From Sepioteuthis lessoniana (taxonomy: Eukaryota; Mollusca; Cephalopoda; Myopsida; Loliginidae), in the NCBI GenBank assembly GCA_963585895.1, contig OY757947.1:37981450-38045449 (forward strand): DNA of 64,000 nt, given 5' to 3'. Under the pieces are notes generated by a model that saw only the letters and a program-made list of their open reading frames with translations, ran no database searches and was not told the DNA's origin. Below, in pieces: positions 1-11,300 of the stretch (position 1 is the first letter of the stretch; each line of letters opens with the position of its first letter). The translations under genes and the position numbers were made by a program.

Positions 1-59
1 CTCTTGATACAATACGAATTTATCACAAATTGAAAAGTATATATAATGTCAAAGTATCG

Positions 60-120
60 AATTAAAATCTCTATTCTCTATGTACAATGTACGTGCAAAT
101 TTGACAAGATTAAAAACGAA
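60..120 (-). promoter_or_regulatory. Conserved 3' flank of the zinc-finger exon with a Pumilio-like site
   Basis: Read on the minus strand this continues past the stop of the C2H2 exon. It matches the 3' flanks of the other zinc-finger copies near 25.13, 30.77 and 48.84 kb: a TTAATCTTGTCAAATTT block, then TGTACATA, then AGAGAATA. TGTACATA (79-86, minus) fits the known Pumilio consensus UGUANAUA. The conservation is seen directly; a role in mRNA control is inference. Confidence 0.5.
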
Positions 121-144
121 GAATATCGTCCTTCATCATTTTTT

Positions 145-849
145 TTATCCACTGTTATTTTTCGTATTCTCTGCCAAACCTGACTGACTTGAAGAGCTAT
201 CAACTTCATAAGAATATGGCTTCTCTCTTGCGTGCGTTTTCATATGCTTACTCAAACTTGATTTTTGAGAAAAAGAAGAGTCACAAACTTCACAGGAATA
301 TGGCTTCTGTGTGTGTGTTCGCATATGAGACACCAAACTGGACCTATATGAAAAGAAAGAGCTACATGTTACACAATAATATGGCTTCTCTCCTATGTGT
401 GTTCGCATATGAGTTGCTAAAGCAGATTTACGAGAAAATAAAGAGTCACATATTTCACAAGAATATGGATCATCTTTTTTGTGCGTTTGTTGATGCTTCA
501 CCAAAGCTGGTTTATCTGTGAAGGAAGTGTCACACACTTCACAAGGATAATGTCTATCTCTGGAGTGTCTTCTCATATGTACCATCAAGTTCGATTCACG
601 TGAAAATGAATAGCAACAATATTCACAAGAATATGGCTTATCATCCGAGTGAGTCTTCTTATGATACATCAAATTTGACTTCGATGAAAACGAAGAGCCA
701 CATACTTCACAAAAATGTGGCTTCTCTCGTCGGTGTTTTCGTAAATGCTCCTCCAAGATTAATTTTCGGGAAAATGAAGAACCACACAGTTCACATAAAA
801 ACGGTTTATCTCCAGTGTTGGTTAGTTTCGTTTTACTTGTCCTCGACAT
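145..849 (-). CDS. C2H2 zinc-finger protein, seven-finger exon (ZNF-1)
   Basis: Probable nuclear DNA-binding protein of about 234 residues made almost wholly of C2H2 zinc fingers. Seven CX2C-X12-HX3H fingers are intact, beginning FLCELCGSSFSRK, HFCEVCGSSF, YSCEYCCYSF, YPCEVCDTSF, YSCEICDSLF, YYCVTCSSFF and YSCEVCDSSF. An eighth at the C-terminus is degenerate (YSYEVDSSSS, no cysteine pair). Linkers vary around TGEKP (REKP, DDKP, RDRH), which suggests an older array than the 24 and 48 kb copies. The ATG at 849 is chosen because the frame upstream opens on TTG and closes at a TAA. A likely splice acceptor lies about 230 bp upstream, so this is probably the terminal coding exon and earlier exons may exist. 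No KRAB, SCAN or BTB domain is visible. Family assignment is firm; target and expression are unknown. Confidence 0.82.
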   Translation of the reverse strand: MSRTSKTKLTNTGDKPFLCELCGSSFSRKLILEEHLRKHRREKPHFCEVCGSSFSSKSNLMYHKKTHSDDKPYSCEYCCYSFSRESNLMVHMRRHSRDRHYPCEVCDTSFTDKPALVKHQQTHKKDDPYSCEICDSLFSRKSALATHMRTHIGEKPYYCVTCSSFFSYRSSLVSHMRTHTQKPYSCEVCDSSFSQKSSLSKHMKTHAREKPYSYEVDSSSSQSGLAENTKNNSG

Positions 850-1070
850 CAAAAAAGAAGGAACCAGAGATCTGACAAAAATAAGATTTCTCTCACGTAT
901 TTATCAGAAGATACTCCACTAATCTGATTTCTCTCAAAACGAATTCCGTTCTTCAAAAGAATATGCTTTTCTCCAATATGTATTCTCTAATGTCGCCTCC
1001 AATATTACTTCCTTGAAACCCAAGGTTAGCGAGTAAATAATCTATTAAAATTCAGGAAATTCTTTCGTTC

Positions 1071-1105
1071 GGGTTAAAAATCTGTAATCAATAGAAAAAA
1101 GAAAG
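1071..1105 (-). other. Predicted 3' splice acceptor of ZNF-1
   Basis: On the minus strand a pyrimidine-rich run ends in TTGATTACAG followed by ATTTTTAACCCG. The same junction occurs at 24134 (ATTACAG|ACTTTTAAACC) and 47869 (GATTGCAG|ATTTTTAACCC), each time a little upstream of a zinc-finger exon in the same orientation. Conservation of pyrimidine tract, AG and exon start supports a real acceptor; no donor or upstream exon could be placed. Confidence 0.55.
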
Positions 1106-1600
1106 GCCTCATTTAAAAAAAGGGAGAATAACGAAGAAATACAGTTTATGTAAAGCCGTATATTTCAATATATTCAAATGTATTTAATATTCACATGATT
1201 AAAATAAAAAGATTTACTTCGTTGTTTTTTTTTTTTGTCATAGTAGTGAGTTGTATTTCAGATTAAACTAAATCTTGTAAATAATTTTTTAAAAATCTTG
1301 TTTCGATTGGTTTACTTGTTTTATGCCCGAATAACTTGTCGGATTATATTCTAACAATAATTTGAAAATATTGCTTTGATTGCAAATATTTTCCCTTTTA
1401 TCAATTCGCATATTTCTAAGGATTTTACTAAAGATTCGAATTATTGCCTTCATCTTTATTGCTATTAAATGTTTCGTCCGATGCATCATTCCTCTTCAAG
1501 CGTTTTAAATCAAACTCGGGAGCCCACACAGAACTTCGAATCAAACCTTTTCTTTAATCCACGGGAAAAGATTGTTCTAATTCCATTAAACATAACCAGG
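1106..1600. repeat. AT-rich stretch with a dispersed-repeat fragment
   Basis: No gene seen. Bases around 1300-1425 resemble 13500-13620 (shared CTTGTCGGATTATATTCT and ATTAATTCGCATAT-type blocks), so part is an interspersed repeat. A 66-residue open frame on the minus strand here is low-complexity and lies within this repeat. The rest is unclassified AT-rich DNA. Confidence 0.4.
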
Positions 1601-1967
1601 CAGAAGTGTTAAGCTATTGTAAGTATTCTTTCTTATTTATTTTCAGTTGGGATATAGGCCATCTCAAGTGGGGTTTTAGCATGCTAGACCAAAAACCTTC
1701 ACAAGTGAGTTTGAGTCTCATTGGGTGTAGTTTATTCTAGTTGTTAAGATATTGTAAGTATTCTTGGCTATTTACCTGGAGTTGGGATATAGGGTATGTC
1801 AAGTAGTGTCAGGGTTAGAAGCTAGACTAACAAAAGTTCACAAATGATATTGAGTCTCATTGGATGTAGATTGTTCTAATTCCATTTACTTTAAACGGGT
1901 ACAAGGGTTTAGCTATTGTAAGTATTCTTTACTTTTTACCTGTAGCTGGATAGAGGGAATCTCCAAT

Positions 1968-2217
1968 GGAGGTGCCCGTGGTGTAATGGTTATCGTCGTA
2001 GAAAATGGACACGGCGACACGAGTTCAAATCCTGGACGAGACTGATTGTATTTCACATAGCACTAATACCCTTGGGGAAGGTATGAATCCAATTAGTAAG
2101 ACAGACTAGGTTCTTCAGCCTTGGTGAAGCAACTAGTCCAGGAGAAGGAAAACTCTGAATTCAAACCTGTTAAACTCCGCGTAAAAATTGACCCCGAGCG
2201 GAGGGGTTGGAAATAGG
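1968..2217 (+). mobile_element. tRNA-derived SINE, family 1, copy 1
   Basis: The element starts GGAGGTGCCCGTGGTGTAAT, with a Pol III A-box-like TGGTGTAATGG and a B-box-like GAGTTCAAATCC. A unique body follows (CACATAGCACTAATACCC, CTCTGAATTCAAACC) and it ends near GAGGGGTTGGAAATAG. A nine-base direct repeat, ATCTCCAAT, lies at 1959-1967 and 2218-2226 and fits a target-site duplication. It sits inside a satellite monomer, so it postdates the array. A second copy is at 54245-54550. It lacks an internal stretch present in that copy. Confidence 0.8.
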
Positions 2218-2299
2218 ATCTCCAATTGGATTATAGTTAGCAAGCTAGGCTAACAAACTGTCATGTGGATTGGTACGTGTTTAAGGAGTGCTCCAAGTC

Positions 2300-2545
2300 T
2301 ACCACATAAACAAATCCACTTGACACCTATACCAGAATGGCCTTTTCAACAAATTGTGATTGATTTATTCTATGTTGGGTCCTTCACGTAACTTGCTGGT
2401 GCAGACAGACTCACTGGGTGGCTCATTCTCTACTGCATCAAGTCAGGACAAGAAGTTGCTTCCTGGTTGATATCGATCTGCAGAGAAATATTCCTAGTAT
2501 ACAGCGCGCCTGAGGAACTTAGTAGTATTGTAAGTAGTAGTAGTA
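2300..2545 (+). mobile_element. Ty3/gypsy integrase-region fossil
   Basis: Conceptual translation gives short integrase-like stretches typical of Ty3/gypsy pol (a PEWPFQQIVIDLF-type core start and ADRLTGW). It is a broken fragment lying within the satellite and overlaps in content with the fragment at 4027-4245. Several breaks; old. Confidence 0.6.
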
Positions 2546-2797
2546 GTAGTCCGGACTGTAGTCGAGGGTGACCCGAAGGCTCTCTTTTCGATAGCTACTA
2601 AATCAAGGTGTAAGGGAGGGCACTACTCATTTCCCTGGATTGCTCCACTACCCTTTATCCTTACCTTATAATGGTGAGTATTAAGCAAGGTCGTAACAAG
2701 TACCATTTTTTGAGTCTTTGGTTTGACTCGACCCTGAATTGAACCCAGGTCTTCCGGGCCTTTGGGGAACACACAAACCATTCTGCCAATGTTCGAT
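2546..2797 (-). mobile_element. tRNA-derived SINE, family 2, copy 1
   Basis: Reverse complement of the 5099 and 18243 elements: a tRNA-like head with GGTTCAATTC as B box, then CGAGTCAAACCAAAGACT, AAAATGGTACTTG, a CCTTGCTTAA block, CCCTCCCTTACACCTTG, TAGTAGCTATCGAAAAG and CACCCTCGACTA. A short AGT microsatellite (about 2524-2549) adjoins its 3' end. It lies next to the gypsy fragment inside the satellite. Confidence 0.8.
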
Positions 2798-3599
2798 AAT
2801 CAATCGATAATCGATAGTTAGCAAGCAAGAATAACATATATTAACAAGTGAGTTTGAGTCTCAGTGAGTGTAAATTGTTCAAATTCCATTAACCATAACC
2901 GGGTGCAAGTGTTAAGCGATTGTAAGTATTCTTTGCTATTTACCTCAAGTTGGGATATAGGGCATCTCGAGTGAGACAATAGTTAGCAAGCTAGACTATC
3001 AAACCATCACAAGTGAGTTTGAATTTCATTTCGGTGTAGATTTTTCTAATTTCATTAAAAATAAACAGGTACAAGTGTTAGACTAATGAAAGTATTCTTT
3101 TTTATTTACCTTTAGTTATGACATAAAGCATGTCGAGTGGGGTAAGGGTTATCAAACTAGACAAACAAACCTTCAAAAGTGAGTTTGAGTCTCATTGGGT
3201 GCAGTTTGTTCTAATTCCATTAACCATACACGGAAACAATGGTTAAGCTATTGTAAGTATTCTTTGCTTTTACTCTGTATTTGGGATAGAGGGCATCCAG
3301 GGTGGGGTAAGTGTTTGTAAGCTAGATTAACGAGTTAGTTTGAGTCCCTTTGGGTGTAGATTGTTCTAATTTCATTAACCCTACCCAGGTACAAGGGTTA
3401 AGCTATTGTAAATATTCATTCTTATTTACCTTTGTTGGGATAGGGCATCTCGAGTTGGGTAACAAAACCTTCACGAGTGAGTCTGATTCTCATTACGTGT
3501 ACTTTGTTCTTATTCCATTAACCATACCCTAATAGAAGGGTTAAGCTATTGTAAGTATTCTTTGCTGTTTACCTGTGGTTGAAATATTGGGCATATGTT

Positions 3600-4026
3600 A
3601 TATAATTACGGAATGATTTTTTAATATTAATCATTTTTCATAAATTATATTTCATCATTCAGTTTGGTTAGGCTTTGAACTATTCAGCTCTTTGTTCAGG
3701 TGCATAGCATTGGGCACAGCTTACGCTCGCGCGCAAAGGATATAACAATCACAATTGTCATAATAAACCCCAGATAGGAAATAAGGCTGGAGTTTGAATG
3801 ACGTCATGCCCGGAAGCGATGGTGCTGAGAATTTGAAGATTTTGAAAAAGAGTCAGTTGGGAGTGGACTTTGGACCATGTAGGCAGACAGTTGGGTTGTC
3901 TGCCATTGAGGCAGGTATTTGAAGTTGGGGTCCGACCATGAAATTGAGAAGTTGGGTCCGACCATGGAGTTGAGAATTTGAGATCTAAAACTCGACGAGA
4001 TGTGCCGAACGTTGGGGTGTCGTTAG
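3600..4026. other. Unclassified insert in the satellite with a small tandem duplication
   Basis: Not satellite sequence. It holds a two-unit repeat of about 26 bp (GTTGGGGTCCGACCATG then GTTGGGTCCGACCATGG, near 3925-3985). It directly precedes the second gypsy integrase fragment and may belong to the same insertion. A 110-residue antisense open frame across it has no recognisable domain. Confidence 0.4.
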
Positions 4027-4245
4027 CACAAGTCAGGGCAAGAAGTTGCTTCCAGGTTGGTATCGATCTGCAGTGAAATGTCCCAAGCATACAGTGCGCC
4101 TGAGGAACTTACTACTGTCGATGGGCCGCCCTTCTCAGCTTACTCATTCCAATGGTCCCTAAAACATTTTGGCTATTAAACAAAGAATGTCAACAGTGGC
4201 CTATCCCCAGTCTAACGGACGAGCAGAGTTAGCTGTCAAGACGGG
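4027..4245 (+). mobile_element. Ty3/gypsy integrase-region fossil, second fragment
   Basis: Shares its first hundred or so bases with the end of the 2300-2545 fragment (AAGAAGTTGCTTCC block) and runs on into an integrase-core motif reading AYPQSNGRAELAVK, characteristic of the C-terminal part of the Ty3/gypsy catalytic core. Broken, with several breaks. The overlap suggests both fragments derive from one family. Confidence 0.65.
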
Positions 4246-5098
4246 TGCGAGGGTTAAGTCATTGTAAGTATTCTTCCATGTATACCTTTAACTGGGATAT
4301 AGGGCATGTCAAATGAGATTAGGGATAGCAAGCTAGACTAACATTCAAAAGTGAGTTTGAGTCCAACTGGGTGTAGATTGTTCTAATTCCATTTACCATA
4401 AACGGGTACAAGGGTTAAGCTATTGTAAATATTCTTTGCTATTCACCTGCACTTAGGATATAGGGCATCTCACGTTGGGTAAGTGTTAGTAAGTCAGACA
4501 AACAAACCTTGAAAAGTGAGTTTGAGTCTCACTGAATGATGTTTCTTCTAATTCCATTAACCATTCCCGGGTACAAGGGTTAGGCTAATGTAAGTATTCT
4601 TTTCTTTTTACCTGTGGTTGGGATATTCGGCATGTCAAATGGGGTTATAGTTAGAAATTAGACTAACATACCTTCACAACCGAGTTTGAGTCTCACTGGG
4701 TGTAATTCATTTCTACTTCCATCAACTGTAAACGGGTACAAAAGTTAAGCTATTGTAAGTATTCATTGCTATTTACATGTAGTTGGGATATAGGGCTAGC
4801 TTAACAAACCTTCACAATGGGTGTAATTTTTCCTAATTCCATTAACCATGCCCCGATACAATGGTTAAGCTATTGAAAGTATTCTATGCTATTTAGCAGT
4901 AGCTGGAATGGAAAGCATCTTAAGTTAGAAATATAGACTAACAAACCTTCACAAGTGAGTTTGAGTCCCATTGTGTGTAGTTTGTTCTATTTTCCTTAAT
5001 TATTAACAGGTAATAAGGGTTATGCTATTGTAAGAGGAGTAAGAGTTAGCAGGCCTGACTAATAAACTTTTAAATGTGAGTATGACTCATTCTCATTG

Positions 5099-5372
5099 TA
5101 CCGGACATTGGCCTAGGGGTTAGAGTGTTCGGCAATGGCCCGGGAGACCTAGGTTCAATCCCAAGTCGAGTCATACCAAAGACTGAAAAAATGGTACTTG
5201 ATGCCTCCTTGCTTAACACTCAGCATTATAAGGTACTGATCAAGGGTAAAGTAGAGCAATCCAGGGAAGGAGTAGCGCCCTCCCCTACACCTTGGTGTAG
5301 TAGCTATCGAAAAGGGAGCCTTCGGGTTACCCTCGACTATGGTCGCCAACTTTACTTTTACTTTTTACTTAT
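5099..5372 (+). mobile_element. tRNA-derived SINE, family 2, copy 2
   Basis: Head GGCCTAGGGGTTAGAGTG (A-box-like) and GGTTCAATCCC (B box), then CGAGTCATACCAAAGACTG, AAATGGTACTTGATGCC, CACCTTGGTGTAGTAGC, TATCGAAAAGGGAGCC and TTACCCTCGACTATGG, ending in a TTTACTTTTACTTTT-like tail. It is inserted within a satellite monomer. It is the best preserved reference for this family in the window; other copies are at 2546, 18243, 34366 (fragment) and 63390 (fragment). Confidence 0.85.
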
Positions 5373-8300
5373 GACTCATTTCGTGTACTTTGTTCTAAAT
5401 ACATGAACCATAAACGGGTACAAGTGTTTAGCTATTGTAAGTATTCTCTCTAATTTACATTTAGTCGGGATATGGGCCATCAAGTGGGCTTTTAGTTAGT
5501 ATTCTAGGCCAGTGAACTTTCGCAAGTGAATTTGAGTCTCATTATGTGTAGTTTGTTCTACTTCCATTAACTACTAACCGGTACAAGGGTTAGGCTATTG
5601 TAAGTATCCTTTGCTTTTTGCCTGTACTTGGGATATAAGGTATGTCAAGTGGGGTTATAGTTTGCAATAGACTAATAAACGTTTAAATGTGAGTATGAGT
5701 CTTATTCAGTGTAGTTTGTTCAACTTCTATTAATCTTGCCCGGTTACAAGTGTTAAGGTATTGTAAGTGTTCTTTGCTGTTTACTTATAATTGGGATATA
5801 GGGCATGTCAAGTGGGGTTATTTTAAGCAATCTATACTAACAAACCTTCAAAAGAGAGTTTGAGTTTCATTGTGTGTAGTTTGTTTTACTTCTAGTGAGT
5901 TATAGTCTAATTTTATGCAGTTTGTTCTAAATACATTAACAATAAACGGGTACAACTGTTAAGCTATTGGAAGTATTCTTTCTTATATACCTTAAGTTGG
6001 GATATTGGCCATCTCAAGTGAGGTAAGGGTTCGTAACCTAGACTATCAAACCTTTACAAGTAAGTTTTAGTCTCATTAGGTGTAGTTTGTTCTAATTCCA
6101 TAAACTCTAAGTGGGTACAAGTCTTAATATAATGTAAGTATTTTTGCTATTTGACTGTAAGGGCATGTGCAGTATGTTTTTTAGCAGGCTATCCTAAAAA
6201 ATCTTCACGAGTAAGTTTGAGTCTCATTTCGTGTAGATTGTTCTAATTAGATTAAATATACCCAGCTACAAGTGTATGTATGCATTCTTTTGTTATTTAA
6301 CTTGAGTTGAGATATAGGGCATGTCAAGTGGGGTAAGGGTTGAGTCTCATTAGGTGTACTTGGTTCTAATCTTGAGTGGGGTTGTAATTAACCTGCTCAA
6401 CCAGCAAACCTTCATAACTGTGTTTGCGTGTCATTGTGTGTAGTTTGTTCAACTTCCATTAACTATGAACAAGTGTAAGGTTAAAGTTATTGTAAGTATT
6501 TGCTATTTACCTGTAGTTAAGATATAGGGCATGTCAAGTGGGGTAATATTTAGCAAGCTAGATAAACAAACCTTCACAAGTGAGTTTGGATGTACTTTGT
6601 TCTAATTCTATTAATCATAAGCTGGTACAAGGGTTAAGCTATATTAAGTATTCTTAGCTATTTACGTGTAGTTGGGATATAAGGCATGTCTAGTGGGGTT
6701 ATAGTTAGCCAGCTAGATTAACAAACCTTTGCAAGTGTGTTTGAGTATCATTGGGTGCAGTTTCCTCGAATTCCATTAAACATAAACAGGTACAAGGTAA
6801 AAGCTATTGTAAGCTTTCTTTCTTATTTACCTTCGGTTGGGATATAGGGCAACTCAAGTGGGGGTTATTTTAGCAACCTTGACAAGTGGTATGAGTCCCA
6901 GTGTGTAGTTTGTTTTAATTCAATTAATCATAAACGGGTACAAGTGTTAAGGTATTGTAAGTATTATTTGCTATTTACTAGTAGTTGAGATATAGGGTAT
7001 GGCAAGTGGGTTATAGGTAGTAAGCTAGACCTGAAAACCTTAATAAGTGAGTTTGCGTCTCGTTGTGTGTAGTTTGTTCTTTTTCCATTAAGCATAAACG
7101 GGTATAAGGTATAAGTTATTGCGTGTATTCTTTCTTTTTCCTTTGTATGTCATCTCGAGTAAGTTTATATTTAGCAAATTAGACCTAGAAAACTTCACGA
7201 GTGAGTTTGCGTCTCATTATGTGTAGTTTGTTCTACTTCCATTAACTATGAACAAGTACAAGGTTAAAGATATTGTACGTATTCTCTGCTATTTACCTGT
7301 AGTTGACATATAGGGCATGTCAAGAGAGGTTACGTTAGGAAGCTCTACACACAAACCGCAGACATGAGTTCGTATCTTATTGGGTGTAGTTTGTTCTAAT
7401 TCCATTAACTATTACCAGGTATAAGGGTTAAGATATTGTAAGTATGCTTTGCTATTTACCTGTAGTTGGGATATAAAACATGTCAAGTAGAGTTAGCGTT
7501 AGCAAGCTAGCCTAACCAAGCTTTATAAATCAGTATGAGTCTCTTTGTGTGTAGTTAGCTCTAATTCCATTAACCATAAAAGGATACAATGGTTATGTTA
7601 TTGTAAACAGTCTTTTTTGTATACTTTTAGTTGCAACATAAACCATCTCGCACGGGGTAAATGTTAGCAACTTAAATTATCAAACTTTCACAAGTGAGTT
7701 CGAGTCTCATTGAGTGTAGTTAGTTCTAATTCCATTAACCATAAAAGAGTACGAGGATTAAGATTTTTTTAGTATTTTTTGCTATTTACCTGTAGTTGAG
7801 ATCTAGGGCATAAAAATGGGGTTATAGTTAACAAGTTACACAAACAAACCATCCAAATGAGTTTGAGTCTCATTCGATGTTGTTTGTTGTACTTCCATTA
7901 TCCATTCTCAGGTACAAGAGTTATGCTTTTTAAGTATTCTTTGTTATTTATCTGTGGTTGGGATATTAGTTATTTCAAGGATTAGCAAATTAGACTAACA
8001 AACCATCACAAGTCAGTTTGAGTATCATTGGGTATAGTTTGGTCTCATTGGATTAACCCTAAACAGATACCAGCGTTAAAATATTGTAAGTATTCGTTCT
8101 TAGCAAGGTAGACTAACAAACTTTCACAAGTTTGTATGAGTCTCATTAGATGTAGTTTGTTATAATTCCAATAACCATAAACGGTTACAATTGTAAGTAA
8201 TCTTTCTCATTTACCTTTAGATGGGATATAAGCCATCTCGAGAGGGGTTTCAGTAAGAAAGCTAGACCAGTAAACATTCACAAGTTAGTTCGAGTCTTAT

Positions 8301-11300
8301 TGTGTGTAGTTTGTTCTTATTCCGTTCAATAATAACAAATATAAGAGTTAAGCTATTGTAAGTATTCTTTGTAGCTTAAATATAAGGCATATCAAAAGGG
8401 GTTTAGGGTTAGCCAGCTATTCTAACAAACCCCAGAAATGAGTTTGAATCCCATTGGTGTAGTTTGTTCTAATTCAATTAACCATTAACAGGTACATGTT
8501 TTATGTTATTGTACGTATTTTTTGTTAATTGCGTGTACTTGGGTTATCGGTAATATCAAGTGTGGTTAGGGTTAGCAAGCTAGGCAAACAAACGTTCACA
8601 AGTGAGTGTGAGTCTCATTGCTTCTAATTTTTTCTAATTCCCTTAAGTATTAATAAGTACAAGGGTTAAGCTTTTAGAAGTATTATTTGCTATTTATCTA
8701 TAGTTGGGATATAGGGCATATCAAGTGGGGTTATTTTAGCAAGCTATACTAACAAACTTCACAAGTGAATTTGTATCTCATTTCCTGGTAGTTTGTACTA
8801 AATACATCAACCTTAATTGAACACAAGCGTTAAGCTATTGTAAGTATTTTTTCTTTATTACCTTTAATAGGGATATTAGCCATCTCAGGTAGGGTTTTCG
8901 TTAGCATGCTAGACCAGTAACTCTTCACAAGTTAGTTTGAGTCACATTGAGTGTATTTTCGTCTATTTCCATTAAGCATAAACGGGTACATGGGTTACGT
9001 TAGGAAGCTCTACACACAAACCACAGAAATAAGTTCGAATCTCATTGGGTGTAGTTTGTTCTTATTCCATTTACAATTACGAGGTATAAGGGTTAAGCTA
9101 TTGTAAGTATTCTTTGCTATTTACCTGTAGTTGGGGTATAGGGCATGTCAAGTGGGATTATTTAATCAAGCTAGACTAATGAATGTTTAAAAGTGAGTAT
9201 CAGTCTCATTGTGTGTATTTTGTTCTACTTCTGTTAACCTTGCCCGGTTACAAGGGTTAAGTTATTGTAAATATTCTTTGCTATGTGCCTGTATTTGGGA
9301 TATAAGGCATGTCAAGTTGAGTTATGGTCAGCAAGCTACACTAATAAATGTTTAAAAGTGAGTACGAGTCTCATTGTGTGTAGTTTGTTCGACTTCTATT
9401 AACCTTGCCCGGGTATAGTATTTTTTACTTCCATTAAAAATGAACAAGTACAACGTTAAAGCTATTGCCAGTATTCCTTGTTATTACCTTTAGTTGGGAT
9501 ATAGGTCATCTCAAATTAGCAGTAAACTTTCACAAGTGAGCTTGAGTCTCATTGTCTGTAGTTTGTTTTACTTCCATTTAATATTAACAAGTACAAGGTT
9601 TAAGCTATTGTAAGTATCCTTTGCTATTTACTGTAGTTGGAATACAGGGCATCTCGAGTTTGGTTGTAGTTAGAAGGATAGACTAATAAACGTTTAAAAG
9701 TGAGTACGAGCATCATTCGGTGTTGTTTGTTCTGATTCTATTTACCTTGCACGAGTATAATTGTGAAGGTATTGTATGTATTCGTAACTATTTATTTGTA
9801 TTTTGGATATAAAGCATGTTAAGTGGTTTTATTTTCAGCAAGCTATACAAATAAACCTTCACACGTGAGTTTCAGTCCCATTGGGTGTACTTTGTTCTAC
9901 TTCCATTAATAATTAACAGGTACAAAGTTAAAACAATTGTAAGTATTCTTTGCTATTTATCTGTAGTTGGGATATCGGACTAGTCAAGTGGGGTTAAGGT
10001 TTGTAGGTTAGACATACAAAACTTCACAAATGAGTATGAGTCTCATTGGTTGTACTTTTTTCTAATCTTATTTAACATACAGAGTAACCAGGGTAAAGCT
10101 ATTGGAAGTATTCTTTGCTATGTGCCTATAGTTGGAATATAGGGCGTGTCCAGTGGAGTCATTATTAGCAAGCTATACTAACGAAACTTGACTAGTGAGT
10201 TTGAGTCTCTTAGTGTGTGGTTTATTATAATTTCAATAACTATATCCGGGTACAAGGGTTAAGCTATTGTAACTATTCCTCACTATTTAGCTTTAGTTGG
10301 GATATAGGGCATGTCAAGTCGGGATATAGTTAGCAACCTAGACTAAAGCCTTTATAAGTGAGTCTCATTGGGTGTTGTTTGTTCTCATTTGATTAACCCT
10401 AAAGGGATACATGTGTTAAGCTATTGTAAGTATTCTTTCTTGTTTAACTTTTAATTGGGATATAGGGCATCTCGCGTGATGTAAGTGTTAGCAAAGTCGA
10501 CTAATAAACCTTCACAAGTTAGTTTGAGTCTCATTGGATGTTTTTTCTTCTAATTCCATTCACCATACCCTGGTAGAAGTGTTAACCTATTGTAAGTATT
10601 CTCTGCTATTTACCGTAACTGGAATAGAGGATACCTCGGATGGGGTTATAATTAACAAGCTATACTAACAAATCTTAAGAAGTCAGTATGAGTCTTATTG
10701 TTGTAGTTTGTTGTAATTCCATTAACTATTTACAGACACAAGGGTTAATCTATTGAAAGTATTCTTTGCTATTTACCTGTAGTTGGGATATAGGGCATGT
10801 CAAGTTTGGTTAGGGTAAGCAAGCTATTCTAACAATCCTCAGAAACGAGTTTGAATCTTATTGAGAGTAGATTGTTCTAATTCCATTACCATAAACCGGT
10901 ACAAGTGTTAAGCTATGTTAAGTATTCTTTCTTCTTTACGAGTGGGGTTATAGTTAGCCAGCTAGACCTGCATACCTTTCCAAATGAATTTGAGTCTCAT
11001 TGTGTGTAGTTTGTTCTACTTCCAATAACTATTAACAGGTATACGGGTTAAGCTATTGTAAGTATTCTTTACTATTTACCTGTACTTGGGATATTTGACA
11101 TGTCAAGTGTGGTTATAGGTAGCAAGCTAGACTAATAAACCTACAAATGTAATTATGAGTTTGTTGGGTGTAGTTTGTTCTAAATACATTAAGCATAAAC
11201 GGGTACAAGTGTCACGCTATTGTAAGTATTCAATGCTTTTTACCTTTAGTTGGGATATAAAGCATGTCAAATGGGAGTAGAGTTAGCAAGTTGGACAAAC

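Noticed and set aside
189-875. Plus-strand open frames of 110 and 91 codons opposite ZNF-1 (HKNMASLL-type repeats)
   Set aside because: They are the antisense of the zinc-finger repeat, whose regular 84-base units keep the opposite strand open. The same artefact appears opposite ZNF-A, ZNF-B, ZNF-C and ZNF-D.
2680-2700. GGTCGTAACAAG, identical to a stretch near the 3' end of small-subunit rRNA
   Set aside because: It lies in the body of a reversed family 2 SINE; the flanks do not match rRNA, so the resemblance is chance.
3758-4090. A 110-codon minus-strand frame
   Set aside because: It lies antisense to the insert and gypsy integrase fossil within the satellite and resembles no known domain.
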